The translations under genes were made by a program, and so were the position numbers. Below the pieces are notes generated by a model, which saw only the letters and a list, made by a program, of their open reading frames with translations, had not been told where the DNA came from and ran no database searches. 64,000 bases of DNA from positions 62,001 through 126,000 of the forward strand of contig JAAEPZ010000538.1 of assembly GCA_024231955.1 (NCBI GenBank), read 5' to 3'. How positions within the stretch are numbered: the first letter of the stretch is position 1; the number at the start of each line of letters is the position of its first letter. The stretch comes from a bacterium. GTDB taxonomy: Bacteria; Krumholzibacteriota; Krumholzibacteriia; JACNKJ01. This document shows, one piece after another, positions 27,019 to 36,539 of this stretch.

Positions 27019-28221
27019 ATGAGACAACGCCGCAAAGATGAAAACCTGCGTGAGGTTCTGGAGGCCCTGACCCGCCTGCGGCTCAGTCACGACCGTCAGT
27101 GTGTGCGCCGGAAAGAGGCGCTGCTGGCGGAGCAGCGTACGGCCGAGCAGGAGCGTTTGTCGGCGGCATCCGGACCGGGGCTCTACGAAGTCGCGGGTGA
27201 CGCAACCGGACAACCCGTCGCGTCGGATTCGCCCCATCCCCACACGCGATCACACCCCTTTTACTCGGTGGATGCCCGTTCGGCGCCCACTGTCGGCGAA
27301 CCTGAAGCCGGCCGCGATTCTCTGGCGGGCTGGAGCTCCCTCGGGGTGAACACGAACCCGGAGCCGTCGACGAAGCAACCGCTGCCGTGGGACACTCCGC
27401 TGACGGGTACGGGAGCAACGGATGACGCTCCCTGGCTGGCCGAGGCGGGGGGTGAGCCTGACCTGGCGGGGCTGGTTGGCGCCGAGGCGGTTTTCGGGGT
27501 GAACGCTCACGGCAAGCGGGGCGAGTACCTGCGGCGTGACATCGAGGTGGAGACGCGGCTGCCGCATCTGCGTGGACTGGCGCACGCTCTTACCGAGGCG
27601 ATGCCCGAAACGGCGGCGCTGACGGGGATGGTGCGGGATATCGACCTGCTCGCCGAGGCGCGTCCCGAGAATCTGGTGTTCCTCGATCTGGAGACCACGG
27701 GCCTGCACCGCGGCATCATTGTGCTGCTGGGATACATGACGATGGGTCCGGGCGACAGGCCCCTGACCGTCACCCAGCTTTTTCCTCGCGACTACGGCGA
27801 GGAGGCCTACATGCTCGGCGAGTTCATGGAGGTGCTGCGGGGCGACCCCGTGCTGGTCACCTTCAACGGCCGCAGTTTTGATGCGCCCTATTTCGAAAAC
27901 CGTCTCCGTTTCCACGGTTGGTTCGAACCGCTGCGTTTTGCGCATGTCGATCTGCTGCACCTGGCCCGTCGCCTCTGGAAAGGGCGTCTGCCCAACTTCC
28001 GTCTGCAGACCCTGGAGCGTAGGCTTTTCGGCCGCAAGCGTCTGGACGATCTGCCCGGCAGCGAGGTGCCTCGGGTCTGGGAGGATTTCGTCAACTACGG
28101 CGAGTTGCGTCACCTGCCCGGCATCTGGGAGCACAACCTGCGCGATCTGAGCACGCTGGCCGAGATCATTGTCCGCGCCGCGCGCGACGCCCGGCTTTGT
28201 GGGACCAGCGACGAGGACTGA
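27019..28221 (+). CDS. mrfB: MrfB-type DEDD-family exonuclease (RNase H-like)
   Basis: 400 residues from ATG 27019. The in-frame TTG at 26968 falls inside the promoter and is rejected. Residues 1-55 are helical and charged, about 60-150 low-complexity. The YprB/MrfB ribonuclease-H-like domain (about 215-385) has D223 and E225 in FLDLETTGL, D288 in NGRSFDAPYF, and H372/D376 in EHNLRDLSTL, completing a DEDD site. MrfB in Bacillus is a metal-dependent exonuclease working with MrfA on mitomycin-type lesions. Here the two genes are not adjacent but share a palindromic operator. Confidence 0.9.
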   Translation: MRQRRKDENLREVLEALTRLRLSHDRQCVRRKEALLAEQRTAEQERLSAASGPGLYEVAGDATGQPVASDSPHPHTRSHPFYSVDARSAPTVGEPEAGRDSLAGWSSLGVNTNPEPSTKQPLPWDTPLTGTGATDDAPWLAEAGGEPDLAGLVGAEAVFGVNAHGKRGEYLRRDIEVETRLPHLRGLAHALTEAMPETAALTGMVRDIDLLAEARPENLVFLDLETTGLHRGIIVLLGYMTMGPGDRPLTVTQLFPRDYGEEAYMLGEFMEVLRGDPVLVTFNGRSFDAPYFENRLRFHGWFEPLRFAHVDLLHLARRLWKGRLPNFRLQTLERRLFGRKRLDDLPGSEVPRVWEDFVNYGELRHLPGIWEHNLRDLSTLAEIIVRAARDARLCGTSDED

Positions 28222-28500
28222 GTTACGTTTGCGCCCGACGAATTCGGGATCGCGGTTTGCGATGCCGTGCTGTGTTGCCGGAGGAGCCGTCCGCTTACCG
28301 ATCGCTGCCAATGCCATCTCATAATGTAAAACAGCTGCCGGGATCGGACGGCTGACAATCACGCTTGGCAAGATACGCCAGCTGTAGCACTCTGCATGTG
28401 CGATGCGGGAACCTCTCACGGGACGACGGGTTTGCGGGATTCCCGCCTTCACAACCTGTCGGTTCAGTCGGTATAGCTTCGATTATCGCTGGAGGAGATC

Positions 28501-29661
28501 ATGTTCAAAACGACCATCCTGATCCTTTGCGTATCCGCCATTATGCTTGGCGGATTCATGCCGGCATCCGCCGCTACCGGTGACGATGCCTTCGAGTACC
28601 TGAGTGGTGTCTACGAGCGTTTCGACAAAAAGCTGGGCGACTATCTTATCGCCGAATTGGAGAACTGGCTGGCCATCTGGCCCGACAACGATAATGCGCC
28701 TCGGGGCCATTTCATTCTGGCCAAGGTCTATGAGGACAGAGGTGCCCGTCACCAGGCGCTGGCGACGTATGCCAGGGGCATATTTCTCCACCCCGCCAGC
28801 GAGCAACGGTCCCACTGTCGGGAGGGTGTGAAGCGCCTGGCCAGCAGGATCAAAACCTACAAAGAGCGTGTGCCCGAACTGGAGGCAATGCTGGAGACGG
28901 CCGCACCCGGCAAACCCGCCGACCGGTTCTTCGGTTATCTCGAATTCCTCTCGCACCTGGATGCAACCAAATTGCACGCACGCACACAGAGCGAATCCAC
29001 CCGGTTCGTGATCCGCTTCCCGGGCGACCGCCGGGGGGATATCGTGAATCTCTGGGCCGCGCTCTCCTGGAGCAACAGGAACAAGCATCGCGAGACGGTC
29101 TTGGCGCTGGAGAAGCTGGAGGCGGTTTACCCGACAAGTCTGCAGTTGCCCTGCAGCCGCTTTTCACGTGCGGATATCCTCTATCGCGAACTGGGTGATG
29201 CCGCTGCCGCGCGTCCCCTGCTCGACAATGTGATTGCCAATTATCCCAGCAGCAGCTACGCGCCCAGGGCCATGGCGCTCCGGGCCGAGATCAGTCTGAA
29301 GGGGGATAAGAACTACAATGCAGCGATTGAGGATCTGCGACGTCTGATAGACGGTTGGCCCACCGCGCCGGGTGTGTACGAAGCCCGACTGTCGATTGCC
29401 GATATCTACGAGAAGAAGCTGAAGGATTACGATAAAGCCGCGGCGGAATGCGGCAGGATCGCCGCTCTGGATCCCACTGCGGAGGAGGGGATTGAGCTTC
29501 TGATGAGGGCGGGGCGGCTCCATGAGTCGAAGACTCGCAACTATGCGCTGGCCATCTCCTATTACCAGGAGATCGTGGCCCGCTATCCCGATCACATGAC
29601 GATTCCTAATGTGAAGAAAAAAATCTCCAAGCTACGCGACAAAGTGGCGGAGCAGGACTGA
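28501..29661 (+). CDS. Secreted TPR-repeat protein
   Basis: 386 residues with strong GGAGGAG before the ATG. A signal peptide (cleaved near ASAAT, residue 24-25) precedes repeated helical hairpins of TPR or YfgC/BamD type, for example PRGHFILAKVYEDRGARHQA, SRADILYRELGDAAAARPLL and RAGRLHESKTRNYALAISYY. TPR proteins of this kind are periplasmic scaffolds in assembly complexes. The FecR-like gene begins 66 nt downstream and may be co-transcribed. Partner proteins are unknown. Confidence 0.85.
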   Translation: MFKTTILILCVSAIMLGGFMPASAATGDDAFEYLSGVYERFDKKLGDYLIAELENWLAIWPDNDNAPRGHFILAKVYEDRGARHQALATYARGIFLHPASEQRSHCREGVKRLASRIKTYKERVPELEAMLETAAPGKPADRFFGYLEFLSHLDATKLHARTQSESTRFVIRFPGDRRGDIVNLWAALSWSNRNKHRETVLALEKLEAVYPTSLQLPCSRFSRADILYRELGDAAAARPLLDNVIANYPSSSYAPRAMALRAEISLKGDKNYNAAIEDLRRLIDGWPTAPGVYEARLSIADIYEKKLKDYDKAAAECGRIAALDPTAEEGIELLMRAGRLHESKTRNYALAISYYQEIVARYPDHMTIPNVKKKISKLRDKVAEQD

Positions 29662-29727
29662 TCGAGGGGCGAATGCCGATCCCGGTCCTGACGGGTCTAC
29701 CGCATCAAGCTGGTCAAGGATGGAGCG

Positions 29728-30456
29728 ATGAAAGACGACGAATCTCGATCTGCGGCGAACGGGGCCGAATTCACACCCCCGGAGAACTGCCCCAACAGCG
29801 ATCCGCTGGCCAACCCCGCACCCAGGGGGCGTTTCAGAATGGATCACCGGCTGTTCATCGGCATCTTCCTGCTGCTGATTGCAGTCGTTTACGGCGCTCT
29901 GCCGGATGAGGTTTGGGTAATCGCCGAGGTGGACGGATCGACCGGCGAACGGAGCGAGCTTGCGCCGGGGTTCTCGATCTCATCCGGTGAAATAGAGGTG
30001 ATTGCCGGGTCCGAGGTCGAACTGCAGTTGGGGCGGCGATTGCGGCTGCGTATAATCGGTCCGGCCCGGGTTTACCTGCCGGCGGGACCGGGCCGCTGGT
30101 TCAGCAAAGGCCGCACGTTGATCGTCGAGCAGGGGCGGGTATTGGGAACATCCGGTGGTTCGCCTTTGGGTTACGCTATGGTTCTGGAGACCGGGAGAGA
30201 GCGGGCGACGCTGGTTGGCGGGAGTTTCATCGTCGAGCACAATGACGATTTCAGCGGCTTTGCATTGCGAGAGGGCGATATGGCGCTGGAGACGGGCAGC
30301 GTCCACAATTCGGAAAAGCTCAGAGGCAATTACCTGACCATCAGCGGCGAAACCGCGATCCGGTACGAAACGCGGAGCCTCACCCTGGTGGAGCAGGAGG
30401 AACTTGCCCGACTGATGGCGAAAGGGTTGCCGGCGTTGGCGGCAACGGGTGATTGA
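29728..30456 (+). CDS. FecR-like membrane-anchored protein
   Basis: 242 residues. A hydrophilic N-terminal segment of about 38 residues precedes one membrane helix (HRLFIGIFLLLIAVVYGAL). A beta-rich domain with FecR features follows (SGEIEVIAGSEVELQLGRRLRLRIIGPARVYL and TLIVEQGRVLG). FecR domains lie in the periplasm and often control ECF sigma factors, but no sigma factor gene is present here. The N-terminal tail could be the cytoplasmic signalling part, which is inference. Confidence 0.75.
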   Translation: MKDDESRSAANGAEFTPPENCPNSDPLANPAPRGRFRMDHRLFIGIFLLLIAVVYGALPDEVWVIAEVDGSTGERSELAPGFSISSGEIEVIAGSEVELQLGRRLRLRIIGPARVYLPAGPGRWFSKGRTLIVEQGRVLGTSGGSPLGYAMVLETGRERATLVGGSFIVEHNDDFSGFALREGDMALETGSVHNSEKLRGNYLTISGETAIRYETRSLTLVEQEELARLMAKGLPALAATGD

Positions 30457-30477
30457 CCCTCCGGCAGCCCCGTCGGA

Positions 30478-31947
<1,470 letters not shown>

Positions 31948-32028
31948 TCACTCCGGTAATGAAAAATGCCGACAATTTGATTGCCGGCAAAGATAGTGTC
32001 TGGAGAGAGGTTTTTCCAGAGTTTACTG

Positions 32029-32598
32029 CTAATGAATGGTCATACTTGCCATGGCCTTCTTGTCGGCGTTGTACAGACCGCAGCCCAGAACGATCTCGGT
32101 GCCGTCGGGAAGCTTGCAGCCCCGCACGTAGGAGACCTTGTGTATGATTTCCGATGTTCCGGGCTTGGGCCAGTAGTAGTCGACCCAGCCGGACCCCTCG
32201 GCGACGACAACTTCATTCATGACCTGGAAGAACTTCTTCCCCTTCTTGTCGCGCAGGTTCTGGTACTTGTTGCCGTTCATCTTGTACTTGATCGGGTGTT
32301 GAATCATGGTCACATCCGCCAGAGTGTGAATCCAGATATATGTGCCGTTGAAGATGAACTCACTGTCCTTGCCGCAGAATTTGGGCAATGCAGCCAATCC
32401 CTCTTTCTCAAGCAGCTTGCATCCGGCTTCAACCTTGGCGATGATCACATTCGGGCTGGTGGCCTCTTTCGTCGCCGTGGTTTTGCAGTACGCTTCGGAT
32501 TCCGCAGCTGTAGCGGCAGGATCTGTCGCCAGGGCCATGCAGGCAAACAGCATCAGCAACGATGATACAATGAGTGCTCTTGTAATTCTCACGAACAT
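32029..32598 (-). CDS. Secreted single Cache-domain protein
   Basis: 189 residues from ATG 32598, which is preceded by AAGGGGGATATA; upstream in-frame codons lack a site. A signal peptide (ends near MALATD) is followed by a sCache_2-like domain: YIWIHTLADVTMIQHPIKY, NLRDKKGKKFFQVMN and GSGWVDYYWPKPG. Free-standing periplasmic Cache domains bind small ligands such as carboxylates and may present them to a receptor. The two Cys pairs (C in AYCK, AGCK, RGC, GCGL) could form disulfides. Confidence 0.85.
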   Translation of the reverse strand: MFVRITRALIVSSLLMLFACMALATDPAATAAESEAYCKTTATKEATSPNVIIAKVEAGCKLLEKEGLAALPKFCGKDSEFIFNGTYIWIHTLADVTMIQHPIKYKMNGNKYQNLRDKKGKKFFQVMNEVVVAEGSGWVDYYWPKPGTSEIIHKVSYVRGCKLPDGTEIVLGCGLYNADKKAMASMTIH

Positions 32599-32799
32599 TA
32601 TATCCCCCTTGGATATGGAGTCGGTGGTCCAGAAAAAATAAACCGGCGGCATTTCCCTGCTTATGGGACTGGATTGCCGAACAGAGGTTCCGCAACCTCA
32701 ATACCAAGCCCAGCAACGTAAGGTAACTATTACTTCTGCAGTATGGCGAAAATGTGACTTAGGCTGCAATGCTGTCGTAAAGGCTTGTATTTACTGTAT

Positions 32800-33243
32800 T
32801 TAAAGTGATTTATGCTCTTTCAGGATGCAGAGGTTCTGCACCACTGATAGCCCGGATTCGATCGCCAGATCCGCTGCGGCATTGTTCACAATCCCCTCCT
32901 GAAGCCAGACAACCTTGGCACCGACTGCAATTGCTTCCTGGACATGGGGAAAAACTGCATCCGGTCGACGAAAGATGTCCACAATATCTACCGTCAAATT
33001 GGCCGGAATCTCCTCAAGGTTACGGTAAACCTTCTCCCCAAGGATCTCATCGGCCTTTGGATGGATCGGCAAGATCCTGTAGCCAACGGACTGGAGGTAG
33101 GAGGCGACGCGATAACTTGGTTTATCCTTGTAGGTCGAGAGTCCGATAATGGCCACGATCCTGGTGTTGTCCAGAATCGCCCGGATCTCGTCGCTTGTGC
33201 TGTTGTGACGGGGAAGTTCGCATTCAAATTGATCTTCGGACAT
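32800..33243 (-). CDS. CoA-binding domain protein (YccU family)
   Basis: 147 residues from ATG 33243. It is a single Rossmann-type CoA-binding domain: VAIIGLSTYKDKPSYRVASY, then YRILPIHPKADEILGEKVYR, the RRPDAVFPHVQEAI segment and GAKVVWLQEGIVN. Members bind CoA or a CoA ester; some regulate acyl-CoA enzymes. The gene starts 17 nt after the thioesterase stop, so the two probably handle the same acyl-CoA. The last residues include a Cys (LCILKEHKSL). Confidence 0.92.
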   Translation of the reverse strand: MSEDQFECELPRHNSTSDEIRAILDNTRIVAIIGLSTYKDKPSYRVASYLQSVGYRILPIHPKADEILGEKVYRNLEEIPANLTVDIVDIFRRPDAVFPHVQEAIAVGAKVVWLQEGIVNNAAADLAIESGLSVVQNLCILKEHKSL

Positions 33244-33259
33244 GTGTTCCTGCTTTCTC

Positions 33260-33658
33260 TCAGTCTTCGCCAAGTTTGACGGCGATCTGGGTCGGGATCC
33301 GGATAACGTTCCAACTCCGATCGACAACTCCGTGGCTGCTGAATCCGCGAGCCAGTATCTCATCGCCCCGCCACCCCTCGTACTCGAAGCGCAAGCGCAC
33401 ACGGCCGATTTCGGCTACACGGGTGATGATCTCCAGGCTGTCGTCATAGTGCGCCGGGGTCAACAGCTTCACTCCGAAATCGATAACGGGAAACCTGATC
33501 CCTTCGCGTTCCAGTTCGGAATAGGCCTTGACCCGTTCGCGGAGCAGATCGGTTCGTCCGATCTCCCAATACACGGGCCAGACTGCATGGTGAACCACCT
33601 TCATCGCATCGGTCTCGGCATAGCGGACACGAATCCGGCTGACTGCGGTTGCGGGCAT
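33260..33658 (-). CDS. Acyl-CoA thioesterase, YbgC/FadM-like hotdog fold
   Basis: 132 residues from ATG 33658, which has AAGGAGG 6 nt upstream; earlier in-frame codons have no site. The 4-hydroxybenzoyl-CoA thioesterase signature is clear: RVRYAETDAMKVVHHAVWPVYWE, with the catalytic Asp in the ETDAM segment. It hydrolyses acyl-CoA thioesters in the cytosol. It is followed by the CoA-binding protein gene and reads toward it. Confidence 0.92.
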   Translation of the reverse strand: MPATAVSRIRVRYAETDAMKVVHHAVWPVYWEIGRTDLLRERVKAYSELEREGIRFPVIDFGVKLLTPAHYDDSLEIITRVAEIGRVRLRFEYEGWRGDEILARGFSSHGVVDRSWNVIRIPTQIAVKLGED

Positions 33659-33789
33659 CAAGACCTCCTTGGGGAGACAGGATGCCATGCTCACCACGGA
33701 GCCGCAACGCTTTCCTTCCCGATTTGGGATGAGTTCATCACCGGGTTTCCGGAAACAACCATTGAAGGATTCGGCGGAGCAGGATGCAG

Positions 33790-33819
33790 AAAAAAACCGG
33801 ATGCCCAGCGGCATCCGGT
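33790..33819 (-). terminator. Rho-independent terminator
   Basis: Perfect 10-bp stem ACCGGATGCC/GGCATCCGGT with a 4-nt loop. On the complement it is followed by a run of seven T residues. It ends the secreted-protein gene at 33856. Confidence 0.9.
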
Positions 33820-33855
33820 GATTCTGGAGGAGTCGTATATCGCCGCCAACACCAA

Positions 33856-34416
33856 TCAGTAGAGTGATTTTACCTGGGAGAATGTGTTGGTCTCGGCTGG
33901 AGTCGAATAGAAGTTGAGCGGCAAGGAGCCACTGAGGTCGTGCGGGGGCAAACCATAGTCGTCCCCTTCAAGGAGCCAGGTGATGGATCCCAGCGCGACC
34001 AATCCCGGTGAGATGTACACGGTTATGGTGAACCAGCCGTACTCGCAATCATCGGTATCAGGCCCGAACCAGCCGGGAATCTCACCGTAAACACCGAGAT
34101 CGGATTGGTAGTAATGAGCCGAGTGGGTATTGATCCCGTCGGTGTTGAAATTCCAGTCTTCCGAAGAGGCGGAGTCATCCCAGGACATTGAGGTGATCCA
34201 GCACCGCTCGGGGAAGGTGAAGTGCAGATTGGAGATCCAGTTGCCGTCATGGGACCTGTTGGTCACCTTGAATCGAAACTCGATTACCTGAACTTCAGGC
34301 GAGACAAGCACCTGTGAAGAGGTGGGATACTCCATCTCGACGGTGCTGTCGCCAAGTGATGCGAACACAATGGTCGGGACGAGGAGCAAAATCAATAAAA
34401 GTGTAAGATTTTTCAT
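33856..34416 (-). CDS. Secreted protein of unknown function
   Basis: 186 residues from ATG 34416; no clear ribosome-binding site is seen, and earlier in-frame codons lack a signal peptide. The signal peptide (MKNLTLLLILLLVPTIVFAS) is followed by a beta-strand-rich domain (VQVIEFRFKVTNRSHDGNWI, WFTITVYISPGLVALGSITW) suggestive of an Ig-like fold. Tryptophan is frequent in the middle (CWITSMSWDDSASSEDWNF). It is monocistronic with a strong terminator. No family was recognised. Confidence 0.75.
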   Translation of the reverse strand: MKNLTLLLILLLVPTIVFASLGDSTVEMEYPTSSQVLVSPEVQVIEFRFKVTNRSHDGNWISNLHFTFPERCWITSMSWDDSASSEDWNFNTDGINTHSAHYYQSDLGVYGEIPGWFGPDTDDCEYGWFTITVYISPGLVALGSITWLLEGDDYGLPPHDLSGSLPLNFYSTPAETNTFSQVKSLY

Positions 34417-34563
34417 GATTGTCAATTCTAGCCTACTGTCGGTCGGCACGTCAACCCGCTCACTTGCGGTTCGATCCCAAGGTTGCCTGTAGTGTCTCAT
34501 GATTGCCGATGAGATCGATATCATCTCCACATGTAACCTCGGACGGCAGCCACCGGTTTTCCC

Positions 34564-35103
34564 CTAGTTGCTGGGTTCGGCGGGGAGGTCGGCGATGATT
34601 TTCACGCCGCGTCGAGTGTCGGGTTTGGCGTTGGGGCACTGTTCGCGCATCATGCAGACCCGGCAACCGAGGCTCTGGCGCATCAGTTGTCGCATGACCA
34701 TCAGGATGATGAGAGTGCAGGCCAGCAGAATGTCGCCCAGCAGGATCGGCCGTCCCCGCAGGTGCGCTCCGATGAGGACCAGAAAGGGGAATACCCAGAG
34801 CAGGTAGATGCTTCTGTTGGCCCGCTTCATCCCGCCATAGAAGAGTGTTTCACGCCCCCGGCGGTGGAGATAGCCCGCGAGTTTACCCTTCAGGGAGATG
34901 CAATCCCGTTTGAAGTAGTAGCAGTTGGCGCAGACCTGTCGGGGGAAGTAGTAAAAGTGGATGACGAGATAGAGCAGTGCGTAGCCGCCGGCAAACCAGG
35001 CGTTGATCCCCATAAGCAGGACAAGGCCGGCCATCAGGTGGACAACACCCGACAGGCAGGTCAGCATTCCGATTCCGCGCGGAAACTCCTTGTAGCACTC
35101 CAT
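34564..35103 (-). CDS. Polytopic membrane protein with two cytosol-type Cys clusters
   Basis: 179 residues from ATG 35103, with AGGAGG 5 nt upstream. Four membrane helices are visible (about 15-35, 38-55, 98-115 and 120-140). A CANCYYFKRDC cluster sits between helices 2 and 3, and CRVCMMREQCPNAK follows helix 4; both would lie on the same face. Three closely spaced Cys in each resemble metal or Fe-S ligand sets. I do not recognise the family. Confidence 0.8.
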   Translation of the reverse strand: MECYKEFPRGIGMLTCLSGVVHLMAGLVLLMGINAWFAGGYALLYLVIHFYYFPRQVCANCYYFKRDCISLKGKLAGYLHRRGRETLFYGGMKRANRSIYLLWVFPFLVLIGAHLRGRPILLGDILLACTLIILMVMRQLMRQSLGCRVCMMREQCPNAKPDTRRGVKIIADLPAEPSN

Positions 35104-35314
35104 CTCCACCTCCTGCCTGGATCTTGCGCGACATTGTCTCGGTGTTCAATGGAATATTTCCATTGCCGGGTCAACGGTTCGGAATCCCCGACGACGGTAT
35201 GATCAATGCAATATCAACAATACAAATGACATCTTGTACGGGCAAACGCTACCGCAAGGTTGCCCATAGAGGGCAAATGGCCGTCCGTACTGAATCCCAA
35301 TCCGGGTAACAATC

Positions 35315-35902
35315 ATGCTGAAACGGATATTGCTGATCGCAGTCATTGCAGTCTGGGGACTCATCTGGTGGAGCCAGCGCTCCATAAGCCACCCACCGGG
35401 AGTCCTGGCACCCAAGGTGCCGAGTCAGGTGGCGGCGCAGGGGGTGGATCAGGTGTTCATCAAGGGGAGCAAAATCACCTTTCTCGCCGATTTCACCGTC
35501 AACGCACGCGTGCTGAGCAAGAAGCGTTACCGCATGGACAGGGGTGCGAAAGTCTCCCCTTATGACCTGGCGCTGGGCTGGGGACCCATGTCCGACAGTG
35601 AGATTCTCGACCAGATGGAGATCAGGCAGGCCGGTCGTTTCTTCATGTGGTCGGTCGATCAGTATCCGATTCCCGCCAATGAGATCACTGTCCACGCGTC
35701 GAACATGCACATCATTCCGGCCGATGCGGCGGTGATGGCCAAACTCCGCGCCATCAGGCGCGGGCACGTGGTGACCATCAGCGGCCATCTGGTCATGGTC
35801 AACGGTGAGGATGGCGGTGTCTGGCTCAGCTCCCTCACCCGCTCCGATTCGGGAGACGGCGCCTGCGAGGTCGTGTACGCCGAGGAGATTACGATCCATT
35901 AG
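35315..35902 (+). CDS. Conserved hypothetical membrane-anchored protein
   Basis: 195 residues. One N-terminal membrane helix (about 4-20) is followed by HPPGVLAPKVPSQ and a conserved globular domain. The later motifs SNMHIIPAD, GHVVTISGHLV and WLSSLTRSDSGDGACEVVY recall a widespread family of uncharacterised proteins with a single signal anchor. No function is assigned. It faces a gene with a similarly short upstream region; no operon partner is evident beyond the small membrane protein downstream. Confidence 0.78.
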   Translation: MLKRILLIAVIAVWGLIWWSQRSISHPPGVLAPKVPSQVAAQGVDQVFIKGSKITFLADFTVNARVLSKKRYRMDRGAKVSPYDLALGWGPMSDSEILDQMEIRQAGRFFMWSVDQYPIPANEITVHASNMHIIPADAAVMAKLRAIRRGHVVTISGHLVMVNGEDGGVWLSSLTRSDSGDGACEVVYAEEITIH

Positions 35903-35976
35903 CCGCATTCCATCAAGTCGTTATGTGCCGTGAAGCGGGACTTCCCCTGTTGCCCGGGATGGGTTATCCTCTGCCC

Positions 35977-36414
35977 ATGACTAAACACTCCACGGATACG
36001 CCCCGCCGCAAATCGGATGCGCCTTTTGCCAGACCTCTGGCCTTTACCACTCTGCTCATTTACGGGCTCATGACCTTCATCATCGGCTTCCAGGACTATC
36101 GCGAGGTCCACAGGCTGCCCACCTGGGTTGGCGTGGCGATGATTCTCGCCGGCGTCCTGATCGGCTCAACAGCGATCAGGGTGCTGATGCGCCGGTATCG
36201 CGCCTTCAGTCGGGCGCTGGTCGGGTTGGCGACGCTGGTGATCGTGAACTGCTTCTCGACCCTGATCCCGGGTCTACACCTCGGTTGGCGGGAGATTACG
36301 GCGCGCGTAGTGCTGTCGGTGGTGATCCTCTACCTGGTCTGGCGCAGCGATCGGGCTTTGATCCCCCCCGATTGTCAAAATGCCGATGATCCCGCCGAGC
36401 CGCCGACATCCTGA
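35977..36414 (+). CDS. Small polytopic membrane protein, unknown function
   Basis: 145 residues from ATG 35977; ATG 35959 is an alternative, neither with an ideal ribosome-binding site. A basic N-terminus (about 20 residues) is followed by four membrane helices: FTTLLIYGLMTFIIGF, WVGVAMILAGVLIGSTAI, ALVGLATLVIVNCFSTLI and ITARVVLSVVILYLVW. No conserved catalytic residue or known motif is seen. It follows the previous gene by 74 bases on the same strand. Confidence 0.65.
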   Translation: MTKHSTDTPRRKSDAPFARPLAFTTLLIYGLMTFIIGFQDYREVHRLPTWVGVAMILAGVLIGSTAIRVLMRRYRAFSRALVGLATLVIVNCFSTLIPGLHLGWREITARVVLSVVILYLVWRSDRALIPPDCQNADDPAEPPTS

Positions 36415-36487
36415 TCTCCCGGCAGCGGCGGACCGGATCGTGCGGCTATGCGCAAGGCGATACCCCCAATCTTGGATGTCGGCCATG

Positions 36488-36517
36488 AAAAGACCCGCCC
36501 CTTATCAGGAGCGGGTC
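36488..36517 (-). terminator. Rho-independent terminator of the subtilase gene
   Basis: Outer stem GACCCGC/GCGGGTC with partly paired interior. Reading the complement it ends in TTTT. It lies just past the stop of the minus-strand subtilase. Confidence 0.8.
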
Positions 36518-36539
36518 CTTATCGATCTATATGACGCCC

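Noticed and set aside
28464..28476. A GTATAG half-site upstream of the TPR gene resembling the mrf operator
   Set aside because: The matching half CTATRC is absent at the required spacing, so there is no palindrome.
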